The notes: generated by a model from the sequence alone, not told the origin. A DNA stretch of 64,000 nt from Streptomyces narbonensis (GCF_014649015.1 NZ_BMSF01000007.1:1-64000), one strand, 5' to 3'. Counted from the first letter of the stretch, positions 6,924 to 17,069 are shown. Numbers and translations are program-made.

Positions 6924-9089
6924 ATGCCACCGTTGCGCAGTACCGGCGCCGACCGGGATGCGGAGGGGCCCGAGTACGCGGGCGGCTACCGCCTCCAGGC
7001 ATGTCTCGGGTCCGGCGGCATGGGGGTCGTCCATCTCGCCGCCTCGGCCTCCGGCCTGCGGCTCGCGGTCAAGGTCGTGCACGCTCGGTATGCGGAGGAC
7101 CCGGAGTTCCGGGCCCGTTTCCGCCAGGAGGTCGCGGCCGCCCGACGGGTGAGCGGAGCCTTCACCGCGCCGGTCGTCGACGCCGACCCCGAGGCCGTAC
7201 GCCCCTGGATGGCCACGCTCTACGTGCCCGGGCCGACCCTCGCCGACCAGGTGAAGCGGAACGGCCCCCTGTCCCCCGCCGAACTGCGGCGGCTCACCGC
7301 CGGGCTCGCCGAGGCGCTGCGGGACATCCACCGTGCCGGGGTCGTCCACCGGGACCTCAAGCCGAGCAACGTCCTGCTCACCGACACCGGACCGAAGGTC
7401 ATCGACTTCGGCATCTCCCGGCCCGTGGACAGCGACCTGCACACGGAGACGGGGAAGCTGATCGGCTCGCCGCCCTTCATGGCGCCCGAGCAGTTCCAGC
7501 GGCCCCGGGAGGTCGGGCCCGCGGCGGACGTCTTCGCGCTGGGCTCGGTCCTCGTGCACGCGGCGACCGGGCACGGCCCGTTCGACTCCGACAGCCCGTA
7601 CATCGTGGCCTACCAGGTCGTCCACGACGAGCCGGATCTGAGCGACGTGCCGGCGGAGCTGGCGCCGCTCCTGGCGCGCTGCCTCGCCAAGGATCCCGCC
7701 GAGCGGCCGACCCCCGCCGAGATCATGTCGGCGCTGCTGCCGCCCTCGTACGAGGCGGAGGCGTTCATACCGGCCCAGCGGCGGCGCCCCACCCTGCCGG
7801 AGAGCGAGCCCGGCAGCTGCCCCGCCTGGGACGCGGACACCCGCGTCCGGGCGACCACCGTCGCTCCCCCGGCCCGTCGGCGCCTCCGGATCCGTCCGAG
7901 GGTGACCGCCGCCCTCATCGCCGTGCTCGCGCTGACCGGCGCCGGGCTGTACGGCGCGCTCAGCGCTCCCGCGGAGGGCGGGCACGAGGCTCCCGCCCGC
8001 CCGGACGAGGTCGCCACGGCCTTCGCGGGCTGGCGGACGCCGCTCCAGGAACGGGGCCCGACGGCCGCTCCCGCCTGTGTGCACGGCGGCGGCGCGCTGT
8101 ACTGCGTCGCCCGGGGCGTCGGCATCGCCCGGCTCGACCCGGTCACGGGGCAGGTCCTCTGGTCGCGGACCACCCCCATCGACTCGGAGACCCCGACGGC
8201 TCCCGCCCTCCTGGCCGAGGGCACCGTCGGCGCCGCCGCCCCCACGGGCCCGCTCCGGGCCTACGACGCCGCGGGCGGCACGCCCGGGTGGGGTGCCGGC
8301 CAGACGGGGACCGCGCCCGAGCTGTACCGGCCCGCCGGCACCGCCGTCGTCCTGGCCGACGGGCGGGGCGGGCTCCGGGCTCTCGACAGCCGCAGCGGCA
8401 AGGAGCTCTGGCGGCACGGCCTGGCCGGTTTCTCGGTCCCGCGGCTCGGCGCCTACGACGCGCCGTCCGGGCTGCTGGCCGTCTCCGAGACCTCGGCCGA
8501 CGGGTCGAGCACGCGGGTCGGCACGGTCCGGCCCCGGACCGGCGAGGTGGTCTGGCAGCGGACCCTGGAGGGGGACCTCGCCCCGCTGGGCCGCACCGGC
8601 GACGGAGCGTTCGTCCTCGGCGACCACTACCAGGACCCGCTGATCGACGGACTGGTGCTGCTGGGCCCCGACGGCTCGGCGGACTCCGTGCGGCGGCTGG
8701 CGCTGCCCCACCGGATCGACGTCCGGGGGGTCGCGGTGCGCGGCGCGGTCGTCCACATCCTCGACGCGAACGGCCACCTCACCGCCTTCGACACCGCCGC
8801 GCCGAAGGGGCGGGTGCTCTGGGAGCTGGAGACGGGCGCCGGAAACGTCTCCGAACCGGTGCTCGGTGGCGACGACCGCCTGTACTTCTCCGTCCAGGAC
8901 GGCCGGCTGCTGGCCGTCAACACCGCGCGCGGGGCGCTGATCGGCCAGACCAGGCCGCGGCTGCGGAACGGGCGGCTCGGTTACGCGCCCATGGTCCCCG
9001 AGCCTCAGGTCGCCGGGGACCGGGTGTTCGGGACGGCGCCCGACGGCTCGGTCTTCGCGGTCGACGCGCGCGAACCCGAGTCCTGGTGA
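6924..9089 (+). CDS. Ser/Thr protein kinase with PQQ-type beta-propeller
   Basis: A 721-residue Hanks-type kinase. The kinase domain (about 22-275) has the P-loop LGSGGMGVV (28-36), the ATP-binding Lys in LAVKVV (residue 50), catalytic HRDLKPSN near 142, DFG near 161 and MAPEQF in the activation segment. A Pro/Arg-rich linker leads to one membrane segment near 326-346, so the remaining about 370 residues lie outside. They contain repeated WxxxL-type PQQ/WD-like blades (GKELWRHGL, GEVVWQRTL, GRVLWELET). The layout suggests an external sensor controlling an internal kinase. Substrates and ligand are unknown. Confidence 0.92.
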   Translation: MPPLRSTGADRDAEGPEYAGGYRLQACLGSGGMGVVHLAASASGLRLAVKVVHARYAEDPEFRARFRQEVAAARRVSGAFTAPVVDADPEAVRPWMATLYVPGPTLADQVKRNGPLSPAELRRLTAGLAEALRDIHRAGVVHRDLKPSNVLLTDTGPKVIDFGISRPVDSDLHTETGKLIGSPPFMAPEQFQRPREVGPAADVFALGSVLVHAATGHGPFDSDSPYIVAYQVVHDEPDLSDVPAELAPLLARCLAKDPAERPTPAEIMSALLPPSYEAEAFIPAQRRRPTLPESEPGSCPAWDADTRVRATTVAPPARRRLRIRPRVTAALIAVLALTGAGLYGALSAPAEGGHEAPARPDEVATAFAGWRTPLQERGPTAAPACVHGGGALYCVARGVGIARLDPVTGQVLWSRTTPIDSETPTAPALLAEGTVGAAAPTGPLRAYDAAGGTPGWGAGQTGTAPELYRPAGTAVVLADGRGGLRALDSRSGKELWRHGLAGFSVPRLGAYDAPSGLLAVSETSADGSSTRVGTVRPRTGEVVWQRTLEGDLAPLGRTGDGAFVLGDHYQDPLIDGLVLLGPDGSADSVRRLALPHRIDVRGVAVRGAVVHILDANGHLTAFDTAAPKGRVLWELETGAGNVSEPVLGGDDRLYFSVQDGRLLAVNTARGALIGQTRPRLRNGRLGYAPMVPEPQVAGDRVFGTAPDGSVFAVDAREPESW

Positions 9090-9192
9090 GCGCGTCGCGG
9101 GCATCGTGATCCTCGCGAGCCCCGGGGGCCTCGTGAGCCCCGTAAGCCACATGAGGTCTGTGTGAGCCCCGTGAGCTGAAGACAGGCGGTGG

Positions 9193-9241
9193 CGTACGAC
9201 GGCGGGGAGCAGGCTGTGTGCCCGCTCCCCGCCGTCGTACG
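9193..9241. terminator. Bidirectional terminator hairpin
   Basis: An 18-bp perfect stem (arm CGTACGACGGCGGGGAGC at 9193-9210 and its complement at 9224-9241) with a 13-base loop lies between the convergent kinase gene and ilvD. There is no T-run. It is preceded by a loose repetition of GTGAGCCCCGT (9120-9176). Confidence 0.75.
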
Positions 9242-9263
9242 TCCGCCCGTTCGACCGCCGGGC

Positions 9264-11117
9264 TCAGCCCAGCTTCGTCACGTCCCGGACCGCGCCCTTG
9301 TCCGCGCTCGTCGCCATCGCCGCGTACGCCTTCAGCGCCGCCGACACCTTGCGCTCACGGTTCTTCGGCGCGTACACGCCGCCCAGCGCCTCGCGGCGGG
9401 CCGCCAGGGTGGCCTCGTCGACGAGGAGCTCGATCGAGCGGTTCGGGATCTCGATGCGGATCCGGTCGCCGTCCTCGACGAGCGCGATCGTGCCGCCCGA
9501 GGCCGCCTCCGGGGAGGCGTGGCCGATGGACAGGCCCGACGTGCCACCGGAGAAGCGGCCGTCGGTGACCAGCGCGCAGGTCTTGCCCAGGCCCCGGCCC
9601 TTGAGGAAGGAGGTCGGGTAGAGCATCTCCTGCATGCCCGGGCCGCCGCGCGGGCCCTCGTAACGGATGACGACCACGTCGCCGTCCTTGACCTGCTTGT
9701 TGAGGATCTTCTCGACGGCCTCGTCCTGCGACTCGCAGACGACGGCCGGGCCCTCGAAGGTCCAGATCGACTCGTCGACGCCGGCCGTCTTCACGACACA
9801 GCCGTCCACGGCGATGTTGCCACGCAGGACCGCGAGGCCGCCGTCCTTCGAGTACGCGTGGGCCGCGTCGCGGATGCAGCCGCCGGCCGCGTCCACGTCC
9901 AGCGCCTCCCAGCGCTCGGACTGCGAGAAGGCGGTGGCGGAGCGGACGCAGCCGGGGGCCGCGTGGAACAGCTCGACGGCCTCGTCGGAGGCGGAGCCAC
10001 CACGGACGTCCCAGGTGTCCAGCCACTCCTTGATGGACGCGGAGTGGACGGAGTTGACGTCCTCGTTGAGCAGGCCCGCGCGGTAGAGCTCGCCCAGGAT
10101 CGCGGGGATGCCGCCGGCCCGGTGCACGTCCTCCATGTAGTACGTGCGGTCCTTGGCGACGTTCGGCGCGACCTTGGCCAGGCAGGGCACCCGGCGCGAG
10201 ACCTCGTCCATGTCGCTGAGGCCGTAGTCGAGCTCGGCCTCCTGGGCGGCGGCCAGCAGGTGCAGGATCGTGTTCGTCGAGCCGCCCATGGCGATGTCGA
10301 GGGCCATGGCGTTCTCGAAGGCCCCGCGGGTCGCGATCGAGCGGGGCAGGACGGAGGCGTCGTCCTCGTCGTAGTACCGGCGGGTGATGTCGACGACCGT
10401 GCGGGCGGCGTCCTCGTACAGCCCCTTGCGAGCGGTGTGGGTGGCGAGCAGCGAGCCGTTGCCGGGGAGGGAGAGGCCGATGGCCTCGGTCAGGCAGTTC
10501 ATCGAGTTGGCGGTGAACATGCCGGAACAGGACCCGCAGGTCGGACAGGCGTTCTCCTCGATCCGGAGCATGTCCTCGTCCGAGATCTTCGGGTTCACCG
10601 CGTCGACCATCGCGTCGACCAGGTCGAGCGTGCGGACCGTGCCGTCGACGAGCGTGGCACGGCCGGCCTCCATGGGGCCGCCGGAGACGAAGACCGTCGG
10701 GATGTTGAGGCGCAGGGCGGCCATCAGCATGCCGGGGGTGATCTTGTCGCAGTTGGAGATGCAGATCAGGGCGTCGGCGCAGTGCGCCTCCACCATGTAT
10801 TCCACGCTGTCCGCGATCAGGTCGCGGGACGGGAGGCTGTAGAGCATGCCGCCGTGGCCCATCGCGATGCCGTCGTCGACGGCGATCGTGTTGAACTCGC
10901 GGGCGATGCCGCCGGCGGCCGTGATGGCCTCGGAGACGATCCGGCCGACCGGCTGGAGGTGGGTGTGGCCGGGGACGAACTCCGTGAAGGAGTTGGCGAC
11001 CGCGATGATCGGCTTGCGGCCGATGTCCGCGCCCGGTACACCGGAGGCGCGCATAAGGGCGCGTGCGCCCGCCATGTTGCGTCCGTGGGTGACTGTGCGG
11101 GACCTCAGCTCGGGCAT
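9264..11117 (-). CDS. ilvD: Dihydroxy-acid dehydratase
   Basis: A 617-residue enzyme that dehydrates 2,3-dihydroxy-3-methylbutanoate (and the ethyl analogue) to the 2-oxo acids leading to valine, leucine and isoleucine. The iron-sulfur cysteine text [14 protein letters not shown] and [17 protein letters not shown] are both present, as is the C-terminal [16 protein letters not shown]. The ATG before [11 protein letters not shown] is used because GAGGAG precedes it by 8 bases; the ATG 19 codons earlier lacks a ribosome site. It is monocistronic. A GGACAG/CTGTCC inverted repeat (11180-11192) lies about 63 bases upstream of the start and could be an operator. Confidence 0.95.
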   Translation of the reverse strand: MPELRSRTVTHGRNMAGARALMRASGVPGADIGRKPIIAVANSFTEFVPGHTHLQPVGRIVSEAITAAGGIAREFNTIAVDDGIAMGHGGMLYSLPSRDLIADSVEYMVEAHCADALICISNCDKITPGMLMAALRLNIPTVFVSGGPMEAGRATLVDGTVRTLDLVDAMVDAVNPKISDEDMLRIEENACPTCGSCSGMFTANSMNCLTEAIGLSLPGNGSLLATHTARKGLYEDAARTVVDITRRYYDEDDASVLPRSIATRGAFENAMALDIAMGGSTNTILHLLAAAQEAELDYGLSDMDEVSRRVPCLAKVAPNVAKDRTYYMEDVHRAGGIPAILGELYRAGLLNEDVNSVHSASIKEWLDTWDVRGGSASDEAVELFHAAPGCVRSATAFSQSERWEALDVDAAGGCIRDAAHAYSKDGGLAVLRGNIAVDGCVVKTAGVDESIWTFEGPAVVCESQDEAVEKILNKQVKDGDVVVIRYEGPRGGPGMQEMLYPTSFLKGRGLGKTCALVTDGRFSGGTSGLSIGHASPEAASGGTIALVEDGDRIRIEIPNRSIELLVDEATLAARREALGGVYAPKNRERKVSAALKAYAAMATSADKGAVRDVTKLG

Positions 11118-11275
11118 CGTCGCTCGCTCCTCGTGAAGGGTGTGCTTGCATTCGAGCGTACGCCGACGCTCCAAGATCTGGACAGCCTGTCCGTATGACG
11201 GACTGCGTGTTCAGGTTCCGGTCAGGTGAGGCGGTGGGGCCCGTCCGGCTGCCGGTACCCGGTCCGGCGAGGCTT

Positions 11276-11887
11276 TCAGCTCTCGGTCAGGTACCGCTGG
11301 AGCGTCGGTGCCACCTGGGCCACGATCTCCTCCGGGTCGGCCGAGGCCAGCGGCTCGACCTGGATCACGTACCGCAGGATCACGATCCCGATCATGTGGG
11401 AGGCGGCCAGCTCCGCGCGGAAGCTCGGCTCCGGTACGTCGAGCTCGGCCGCGATCCGCTCCAGGAGCCGGCGCAGCACGAAGGTCCGCAGCACCTTGGC
11501 CGCGGCCTCGTGGGTCAGCGCGGAGCGGACGATGGCGAGGAGCGGGGCGCGGCTGACCGGGTTCTCCCAGACGCCGATGAAGAAGCGTGCGAGCCGCTCG
11601 CCGATGGCCTCGCGCGGGCCGCCGAGGATCGCCGGGACGACCAGCGCCGGCTCGAAGGAGACCTCGATCGCGGCGGCGAAGACCTCGTCCTTCGTACCGA
11701 AGTAGTGGTGCACGAGCGCCGGGTCCACGCCTGCGGCCTTGGCGATGCCGCGGACGGAGGCCTTGTCGTACCCGCGCTCCGCGAACTGCGCGCGGGCCGC
11801 CTCCAGGATCCGTTCGCGCGCGCCCGGTCCGCTGTCCTCCTCGGTACGGGACGGGCGGCCGCGCCGGCGGGGGGCCGGGTCGGTCAT
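11276..11887 (-). CDS. TetR family transcriptional regulator
   Basis: 203 residues. The DNA-binding domain at about 25-70 reads [14 protein letters not shown], then [20 protein letters not shown] and [11 protein letters not shown], which is canonical TetR. The C-terminal two thirds are helical ligand-binding sequence ([19 protein letters not shown] near the end). Its ATG overlaps the stop of the upstream sugar isomerase by the ATGA tetranucleotide, so the two are co-expressed and probably functionally linked. Ligand is unknown. Confidence 0.9.
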   Translation of the reverse strand: MTDPAPRRRGRPSRTEEDSGPGARERILEAARAQFAERGYDKASVRGIAKAAGVDPALVHHYFGTKDEVFAAAIEVSFEPALVVPAILGGPREAIGERLARFFIGVWENPVSRAPLLAIVRSALTHEAAAKVLRTFVLRRLLERIAAELDVPEPSFRAELAASHMIGIVILRYVIQVEPLASADPEEIVAQVAPTLQRYLTES

Positions 11888-12732
11888 GGGCGGGGGGCCC
11901 GCTCGGCCGGACGGGAGGGGCGGCCCGCGGCGGACGCGAGGTGGAGCCGGGTGAAGGCGAGTGCCTCGGCGAGGTCGGCCTCGCGTTCGGCGGCTGACAT
12001 CGCGCGCCGGGTGTTGACCTCGATGACGACGTGGCCGTCGAAGCCGGTGAGCGCGAGCCGCTCCAGGAGCTCGGCGCAGGGCTGCGTGCCGCGGCCCGGG
12101 ACCAGGTGCTCGTCCTTGGCGGAGCCCTTGCCGTCGGCGAGGTGGACGTGGCCCAGGCGGTCGCCCATGCGGTCGATCATCGCGAGGGCGTCGGTGCGGG
12201 CGGTCGCGGTGTGCGAGAGGTCGACGGTGAAGTGCCGGTAGTCGTCCTTCGTGACGTCCCACTCGGGGGCGTACGCGAGCATCTCGCGGTCCTTGTACCG
12301 CCACGGGTACATGTTCTCGACGGCGAACCGGACGTCGGTCTCGTCCGCCATCCGCCAGATGCCGGAGACGAAGTCCTTCGCGTACTGGCGCTGCCAGCGG
12401 AAGGGCGGGTGCACGACGACCGTCGACGCGCCGAGCCGCTCGGCGGCGGCCTGCGCGCGCTGGAGCTTGACCCACGGGTCGGTGGACCAGACGCGCTGGG
12501 TGATGAGGAGGCAGGGGGCGTGGACGGCCAGGATCGGGACCTGGTGGTAGTCGGAGAGGCGGCGCAGCGCCTCGACGTCCTGGCTGACGGGATCGGTCCA
12601 CACCATGACCTCGACGCCGTCGTAGCCGAGGCGCGCGGCGATCTCGAAGGCCGTCGCCGTCGACTCCGGATAGACCGAGGCCGTCGACAGGGCGACCTTC
12701 GCATCCGGGATGCGCACCACTGGTTCTGCCAC
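11884..12732 (-). CDS. Sugar phosphate isomerase/epimerase family protein
   Basis: 282 residues from a GTG ([13 protein letters not shown]). The sequence has the xylose-isomerase-like TIM barrel of the AP endonuclease 2 superfamily: [11 protein letters not shown] near residue 40, [36 protein letters not shown] and the metal-site stretches [11 protein letters not shown] and HVHLADGKG. Such enzymes isomerise or epimerise sugars using a divalent metal; the substrate is unknown. It is translationally coupled to the downstream TetR gene. A longer upstream frame runs into the 31-bp repeat array and is rejected because the repeats shift frame every copy. Confidence 0.85.
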   Translation of the reverse strand: MAEPVVRIPDAKVALSTASVYPESTATAFEIAARLGYDGVEVMVWTDPVSQDVEALRRLSDYHQVPILAVHAPCLLITQRVWSTDPWVKLQRAQAAAERLGASTVVVHPPFRWQRQYAKDFVSGIWRMADETDVRFAVENMYPWRYKDREMLAYAPEWDVTKDDYRHFTVDLSHTATARTDALAMIDRMGDRLGHVHLADGKGSAKDEHLVPGRGTQPCAELLERLALTGFDGHVVIEVNTRRAMSAAEREADLAEALAFTRLHLASAAGRPSRPAERAPRP

Positions 12733-12792
12733 CCAGACAGGGTACGGGGCGGGCCGGGGGCCCGGGAGGTGGTTCGGGTCACGCCGGGCGGG

Positions 12793-12995
12793 GTGCACGC
12801 GCGCGTGAAGGGACGGGACCGGAGTGCACGCGCGCGTGAAGGGACGGGACCGGAGTGCACGCGCGCGTGCAGGGACGGGACCGGAGTGCACGCGCGCGTG
12901 AAGGGACGGGACCGGAGTGCACGCGCGCGTGAAGGGACGGGGCCGGAGTGCACGCGCGCGTGAAGGGACGGGGCCGGAGTGCACGCGCGCGTGAA
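12793..12995. repeat. 31-bp tandem palindromic repeat array, 6.5 copies
   Basis: Copies begin at 12793, 12824, 12855, 12886, 12917, 12948 and a partial one at 12979, a strict 31-bp period. Each unit has GTGCAC followed by the perfect 12-bp palindrome CACGCGCGCGTG (the two share CAC), then a purine-rich half. Units differ at only one or two bases. The array fills the gap between the ppx stop and the isomerase promoter region on the minus strand. There are no spacers between copies, so it is not CRISPR, and 31 is not a multiple of 3, so it is not coding. Confidence 0.95.
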
Positions 12996-13005
12996 CCTGT
13001 CGTGG

Positions 13006-13938
13006 CTACTCCTCCGGCAGGTGGTCCAGGCGGCGCAGGATGACGCCCTCGCGCAGCGCCCACGGGCAGATCTCCAGCTCCTCCACGCCGAGCAGGTCCA
13101 TCGCACCCTCCGCGACGAGCGCGCCCGCGAGGAGCTGCGGGGCGCGGCCCTCCGAGACGCCCGGCAGGGCCGCGCGCTCGGGGACGGTCATCGCGGCGAG
13201 CCGCGGGACCCACTCCTCCAGGGACTTGCGGGACAGCACCCGCTGGACGTACAGGCCGTCCCCCGAACCGGGCGCGCCGGCGATCCTGGCGAGCTGCTTG
13301 AAGGTCTTGGACGTCGCCACGACATGGTCGGGGCGGCCGAAGCGGCTGAACTCTCCGACCGTACGGGCGATCTGCGCCCGGACGTGCCGGCGCAGCGCCT
13401 TCACGCTCTCGGTGTCCGCCGGGTCGCCGGGCAGCCAGCCCGAGGTGAGGCGGCCGGCGCCGAGCGGCAGGGAGACCGCGGTGTCCGGGTCCTCGTCGAT
13501 GCCGTACGCGACTTCGAGGGAACCGCCCCCGATGTCGAGGAGGAGGAGCTTGCCCGCGGACCAGCCGAACCAGCGGCGGGCCGCGAGGAAGGTGAGCCGG
13601 GCCTCCTCCTCGCCGGTGAGGACCTGGAGGTCGACCCCGGTCTCGTCCTTGACCCGGGCGAGGACGGCGTCCGCGTTGGTGGCCTCGCGCACGGCCGAGG
13701 TCGCGAACGGCAGCACCTCCTCGCAGCCCTTGTCCTCGGCCGCATGGAGGGCTTCCCGTACGGTCCCGATCAGCCGCTCGACGCCGTCGGGCGCGATGGC
13801 GCCCCGCTCGTCGAGGAGCTCGGCGAGCCGCAGCTCCGCCTTGTGGGAGTGCGCGGGCAGCGGGCGGGCGCCGGGGTGGGCGTCCACCACCAGCAGGTGC
13901 ACTGTGTTCGAACCGACGTCGAGGACTCCGAGTCTCAT
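13006..13938 (-). CDS. Ppx/GppA family exopolyphosphatase
   Basis: 310 residues in the ASKHA fold. The phosphate-binding loop is [14 protein letters not shown] near residue 4-17. The second glycine-rich motif is [16 protein letters not shown] near 139-154. Family members hydrolyse polyphosphate or pppGpp; the short length (no C-terminal HD domain) is that of the actinobacterial Ppx type. I start at ATG 13938 ([11 protein letters not shown]); the in-frame ATG 16 codons upstream would reach into the divergent gene. It is followed directly by the 31-bp repeat array. Confidence 0.88.
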   Translation of the reverse strand: MRLGVLDVGSNTVHLLVVDAHPGARPLPAHSHKAELRLAELLDERGAIAPDGVERLIGTVREALHAAEDKGCEEVLPFATSAVREATNADAVLARVKDETGVDLQVLTGEEEARLTFLAARRWFGWSAGKLLLLDIGGGSLEVAYGIDEDPDTAVSLPLGAGRLTSGWLPGDPADTESVKALRRHVRAQIARTVGEFSRFGRPDHVVATSKTFKQLARIAGAPGSGDGLYVQRVLSRKSLEEWVPRLAAMTVPERAALPGVSEGRAPQLLAGALVAEGAMDLLGVEELEICPWALREGVILRRLDHLPEE

Positions 13939-13979
13939 GGGCGGAACGCTACTGCGCCGACCCGCATACGCTTGGTGTT

Positions 13980-14918
13980 GTGCCAAAGACGAAGCAGGCG
14001 AAGCCGGACAAGGACAGCAGCGGCGAGGCCGGTGCGAAGGCCGGCAAGGCGGGCAAGGCGGGCAAGGCCGGTAGGTCCGGCAAGGTCGCCAAGGCCGTGA
14101 AGGCCGATCGAGCGGAGAAGGCCGTGAAGGCCGAGAAGGTCACCAAGAAGCGGGGCAAGGGCGTGGAGCCGGACGAGAAGACGCTGGACTTCGCTCGGGC
14201 GTGGGTCGAGTTTCCCGATCCGGCCGACGCCGAGCAGGTGTTCCGCTGCGATCTGACCTGGCTGACCTCGCGCTGGACCTGCATCTTCGGCAGCGGCTGC
14301 CAGGGCATCCAGGCGGGCCGGGCCGACGACGGCTGCTGCACGCTGGGCGCGCACTTCTCGGACGACGACGACGAGAAGCGGGTCGCGTCGCACGTGGCCC
14401 GGCTCACGCCGGAGCTGTGGCAGTTCCACGACGTCGGCACGGAGTCGGGCTGGGTGCAGCTCGACGAGGACGGCGACCGGCAGACCCGCCGCTGGGAGGG
14501 CTCCTGCATCTTCCAGAACCGTCCCGGTTTCGCGGGCGGCGCGGGCTGCTCGCTGCACATCCTGGCCCTGAAGGAGGGCAAGGAGCCGCTGGAGACGAAG
14601 CCGGACGTGTGCTGGCAGCTGCCCGTGCGCCGGACGTACGACTGGATCGAGCGGCCCGACGACACCAAGGTCCTCCAGGTGTCGATCGGCGAGTACGACC
14701 GCCGTGGCTGGGGTCCGGGCGGCCACGACCTGCACTGGTGGTGCACCTCGGCCACCTCGGCGCACGGCGCCGGGGAGCCCGTCTACGTCACGTACCGGCC
14801 GGAACTGACGGAGATGATGGGCAAGGAGGCCTACGAGGTCCTCGTCGGGCTGTGCGAGGCCCGGCTGGCCTCGCAGCTGCCGCTGGTGGCCCCGCACCCG
14901 GCCGACCCGATCTCCTGA
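13980..14918 (+). CDS. Conserved Cys-rich protein with Lys/Ala-rich N-terminal tail
   Basis: 312 residues from a GTG. Residues about 5-65 are almost entirely Lys, Ala, Gly with repeats such as [11 protein letters not shown] and KAVKAEKV, resembling actinobacterial histone H1-like or nucleic-acid-binding tails. The globular part has conserved Trp and Cys: [16 protein letters not shown], then [26 protein letters not shown] and [13 protein letters not shown]. The Cys spacing resembles metal-binding DUF3109/YkgJ-like proteins, but I am not sure of that assignment. The gene is divergent from ppx with only 41 bases between starts. Function unknown. Confidence 0.82.
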   Translation: MPKTKQAKPDKDSSGEAGAKAGKAGKAGKAGRSGKVAKAVKADRAEKAVKAEKVTKKRGKGVEPDEKTLDFARAWVEFPDPADAEQVFRCDLTWLTSRWTCIFGSGCQGIQAGRADDGCCTLGAHFSDDDDEKRVASHVARLTPELWQFHDVGTESGWVQLDEDGDRQTRRWEGSCIFQNRPGFAGGAGCSLHILALKEGKEPLETKPDVCWQLPVRRTYDWIERPDDTKVLQVSIGEYDRRGWGPGGHDLHWWCTSATSAHGAGEPVYVTYRPELTEMMGKEAYEVLVGLCEARLASQLPLVAPHPADPIS

Positions 14919-15038
14919 GGTCGGCCGGCCCTCCAGGCGGTCGCGGCCCTTCCCAGCGGCCCTTCCTGTCGGTCGCAGCTCTTCCTGACGGCCCTTCCCA
15001 GCGGTCGCGGCCCCCAGCCGTCGCATCCTTCCCTGAGG

Positions 15039-16886
15039 TCAGGGGCCGGACGGCGCCGGGTCGTCCGTCGTCGGTGGGGGCGTGCCCGGGTCCGTCGTGC
15101 CCGGGTCGGTCGTCGGCGGGGGCGTCGTCGGCTCCGTCGTCGGGTCGGTCGTCGGGTCCGTCGTCGGCGGAGGTGTCGTCGGGTCCGTCGTCGGCGGCGG
15201 CGTGCTCGGCTCCGTCGTCGGCGGGGGCGTCGTCGGCTCCGTGGTCGGGGGTGTCGTCGGCTCGCTGGTCGGCGGGCTCGTCGGCGGCGATGTGGGCGGG
15301 CTCGTCGGAGGGCTCGTCGGCGGTGTGGTCGGGTCGGTCGTCGTCGGCGGGGTGACCGGGCGGGCGACCTGCGGCGGGGCGGTCTGCCCCTGGCCGTTGA
15401 TCCTGACGACCGCGCCCGAGGGGTGCACGCCGACGCGGGCGCTCCACGCGCCCGCGGGCTCGCGCCCGTGGTCGACGCGTACGACGACCGTGACCGTCTC
15501 GCCGGGGCGGAGCGTGCCGGACGCCCGGCTCACGTACAGCCAAGGGGCGTCCGTCCACAGCGCCCAGGCGACGGACGAGCCGCCGTCGGCGGTCAGCGTG
15601 AGCATCGTGAGCTCGCCGGAGCAGTGCGCGCCGACCGTGAGGTGGCCGGGGGCGGGATCGCCGGGCGCGGCGGGGCCCGCGGGGCCTGTGGGGCCGCCGG
15701 GGGTGAGGATCTCGACCGAGACGTCGGGGGAGCGGCTGCCGCGGGTGAAGCGGGGCTCGGGGGTCGTGCGGGCGTTGCCCGCGTTCTCGTAGCGGCCGCC
15801 GCCGTCGGGGCCCACCGGTTCGTCCGCCTCGCGCGCGCTGATCCTCGTGCCTCCCGGGACCCCCTCGTCGGCGACCGGGGTGCCGCGGTACGAGGTCCAC
15901 AGCGCGAGGATCGGGGCGGCCACGACGGCCGCGACGACGGTGGTCGTCACCGCGCGGGCCCGGAGCCGGTCGCGGCGGGCCGTGTGGTCCTTGGGGTCCA
16001 TCGGGAAACCGGTCGGGGCGAAGCGCGGGGCACCGGCACGCGCGCGCGGGACGTGCAGCATCGCCATGTAGGCGGCGGCCCGGGGCGCGTCGACGAGCGG
16101 CAGCCGGTCCGGTGGGAGGGGAGCGGCGCCGGGCCAGGGGCCGGTGGCGCCCACCCGCTCGGCGGCCTTGCGGCAGCGGGGGCAGTCGTCGACGTGGCGG
16201 ACGAGCTCGGCGCGCAGGGCGGCGGAGAGCAGCACCTGGTGGTCGCCGGTGAGCCGGGCGACGGTGGAACAGCTGCCCGTCTCGACGACGGCGAGGGCGG
16301 CGCGGGTCCGCTCGACCTCGCAGGCGGCGGTGGCGAGGAGCTCGCGGGCGGCGAGCGGATCGAGGGAGAGCACGGCCGCGACCTGCCGGTGGCTCAGGCC
16401 GTGGCGGACGGCGAGCTCCAGGGCCTCACGCTGCTCGGGGGTGGTGCCGGCGGCCTCGGGCCAGGCGAGTTTCGCGAGTTCGGCGCGGCGGCGCTCGGCG
16501 ATCCCCTCGGAGACCGGGGGCGGCTCGGGCGCGGTGACGGCGGGGCGGCCGGTGTGGGCGCCCTGGCGCTTGCGGCGCTGCTCGGCGAGGGTGCGCAGGC
16601 AGGCCCAGCGGGCGAGCGCGTACAGCCAGGCCGTCCGGCCCTCCTCGTCGGAGGGGCAGCGGCCGAAGTGGCGCTCGGCGACGGCGAGGACGTCGCCGAG
16701 GACGGCGGTGGCCGTGTCGTGCTCGCAGAGCACGGAGAGGCAGTACGTGTAGAGGCCGTCGAGGGCGGCCTCGTACCGGGCGGGGGGCCGCTGACCGAGC
16801 GTGCGCGGTCCCTGCTCCGCGGCGCCGTGGTGCGCCCGGTGTGCGCCGGTGGTGCGTGTGGGGGAATCCAGCCTGCTGCTCGTCAC
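15039..16886 (-). CDS. Membrane-anchored ECF-sigma-like/zinc-finger/BACON fusion
   Basis: 615 residues in a rare order. About 35-110 resembles ECF sigma region 2 (LDGLYTYCLSVL, TAWLYALARWACLRTL). About 148-195 is a region 4-type helix-turn-helix (EALELAVRHGLSHRQVAAVL). Near 228-242 an HVDDCPRC motif matches the anti-sigma zinc finger (HxxxCxxC). A single membrane helix follows at about 312-330. Outside the membrane lies a BACON/Ig-like domain (about 390-500; DAPWLYVSRASGTLRPGETV). The last 100 residues are Pro/Thr repeats (TTPPTTEPTTPPP). It looks like sigma and anti-sigma parts joined to a wall-spanning sensor. Whether it still initiates transcription is unknown. Confidence 0.85.
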   Translation of the reverse strand: MTSSRLDSPTRTTGAHRAHHGAAEQGPRTLGQRPPARYEAALDGLYTYCLSVLCEHDTATAVLGDVLAVAERHFGRCPSDEEGRTAWLYALARWACLRTLAEQRRKRQGAHTGRPAVTAPEPPPVSEGIAERRRAELAKLAWPEAAGTTPEQREALELAVRHGLSHRQVAAVLSLDPLAARELLATAACEVERTRAALAVVETGSCSTVARLTGDHQVLLSAALRAELVRHVDDCPRCRKAAERVGATGPWPGAAPLPPDRLPLVDAPRAAAYMAMLHVPRARAGAPRFAPTGFPMDPKDHTARRDRLRARAVTTTVVAAVVAAPILALWTSYRGTPVADEGVPGGTRISAREADEPVGPDGGGRYENAGNARTTPEPRFTRGSRSPDVSVEILTPGGPTGPAGPAAPGDPAPGHLTVGAHCSGELTMLTLTADGGSSVAWALWTDAPWLYVSRASGTLRPGETVTVVVRVDHGREPAGAWSARVGVHPSGAVVRINGQGQTAPPQVARPVTPPTTTDPTTPPTSPPTSPPTSPPTSPPTSEPTTPPTTEPTTPPPTTEPSTPPPTTDPTTPPPTTDPTTDPTTEPTTPPPTTDPGTTDPGTPPPTTDDPAPSGP

Positions 16887-17069
16887 GGGGCGACGGTAGG
16901 CAGGGCGGGGGGCCCACTTCGTATCGGTCGACCACTTCTCATTCGTACGGGTGAAGGTATCGCTCGAAAGGGGACAGGAACCTCACATTCCGTCACCCGA
17001 TCGAGGACGGACCCCGGCCCGGGCGGGCGCCGGCCCTCGCTGTCAGTGGGGGCCGCTACGGTGTGGACC

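Noticed and set aside
6864..9152. 762-residue minus-strand ORF opposite the Ser/Thr kinase
   Set aside because: Low-complexity antisense frame; kinase motifs on the plus strand are complete.
12793..12995. Possible CRISPR array (31-bp repeats)
   Set aside because: Repeats are contiguous with no spacers, and no cas genes are present.
12779..13213. Coding frame through the 31-bp repeats ([19 protein letters not shown] text)
   Set aside because: The unit is 31 bases, so the frame changes every copy; the text is the same in all frames only because of the repeat.
15082..15330. Tandem repeat GTCGTCGG as a mobile or regulatory repeat
   Set aside because: It is the coding DNA of the Pro/Thr repeat tail of the membrane sigma-like protein.
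15423..17069. Long N-terminal extension of RadA
   Set aside because: Antisense to the sigma/BACON gene; RadA zinc finger begins right after the ATG at 17070.
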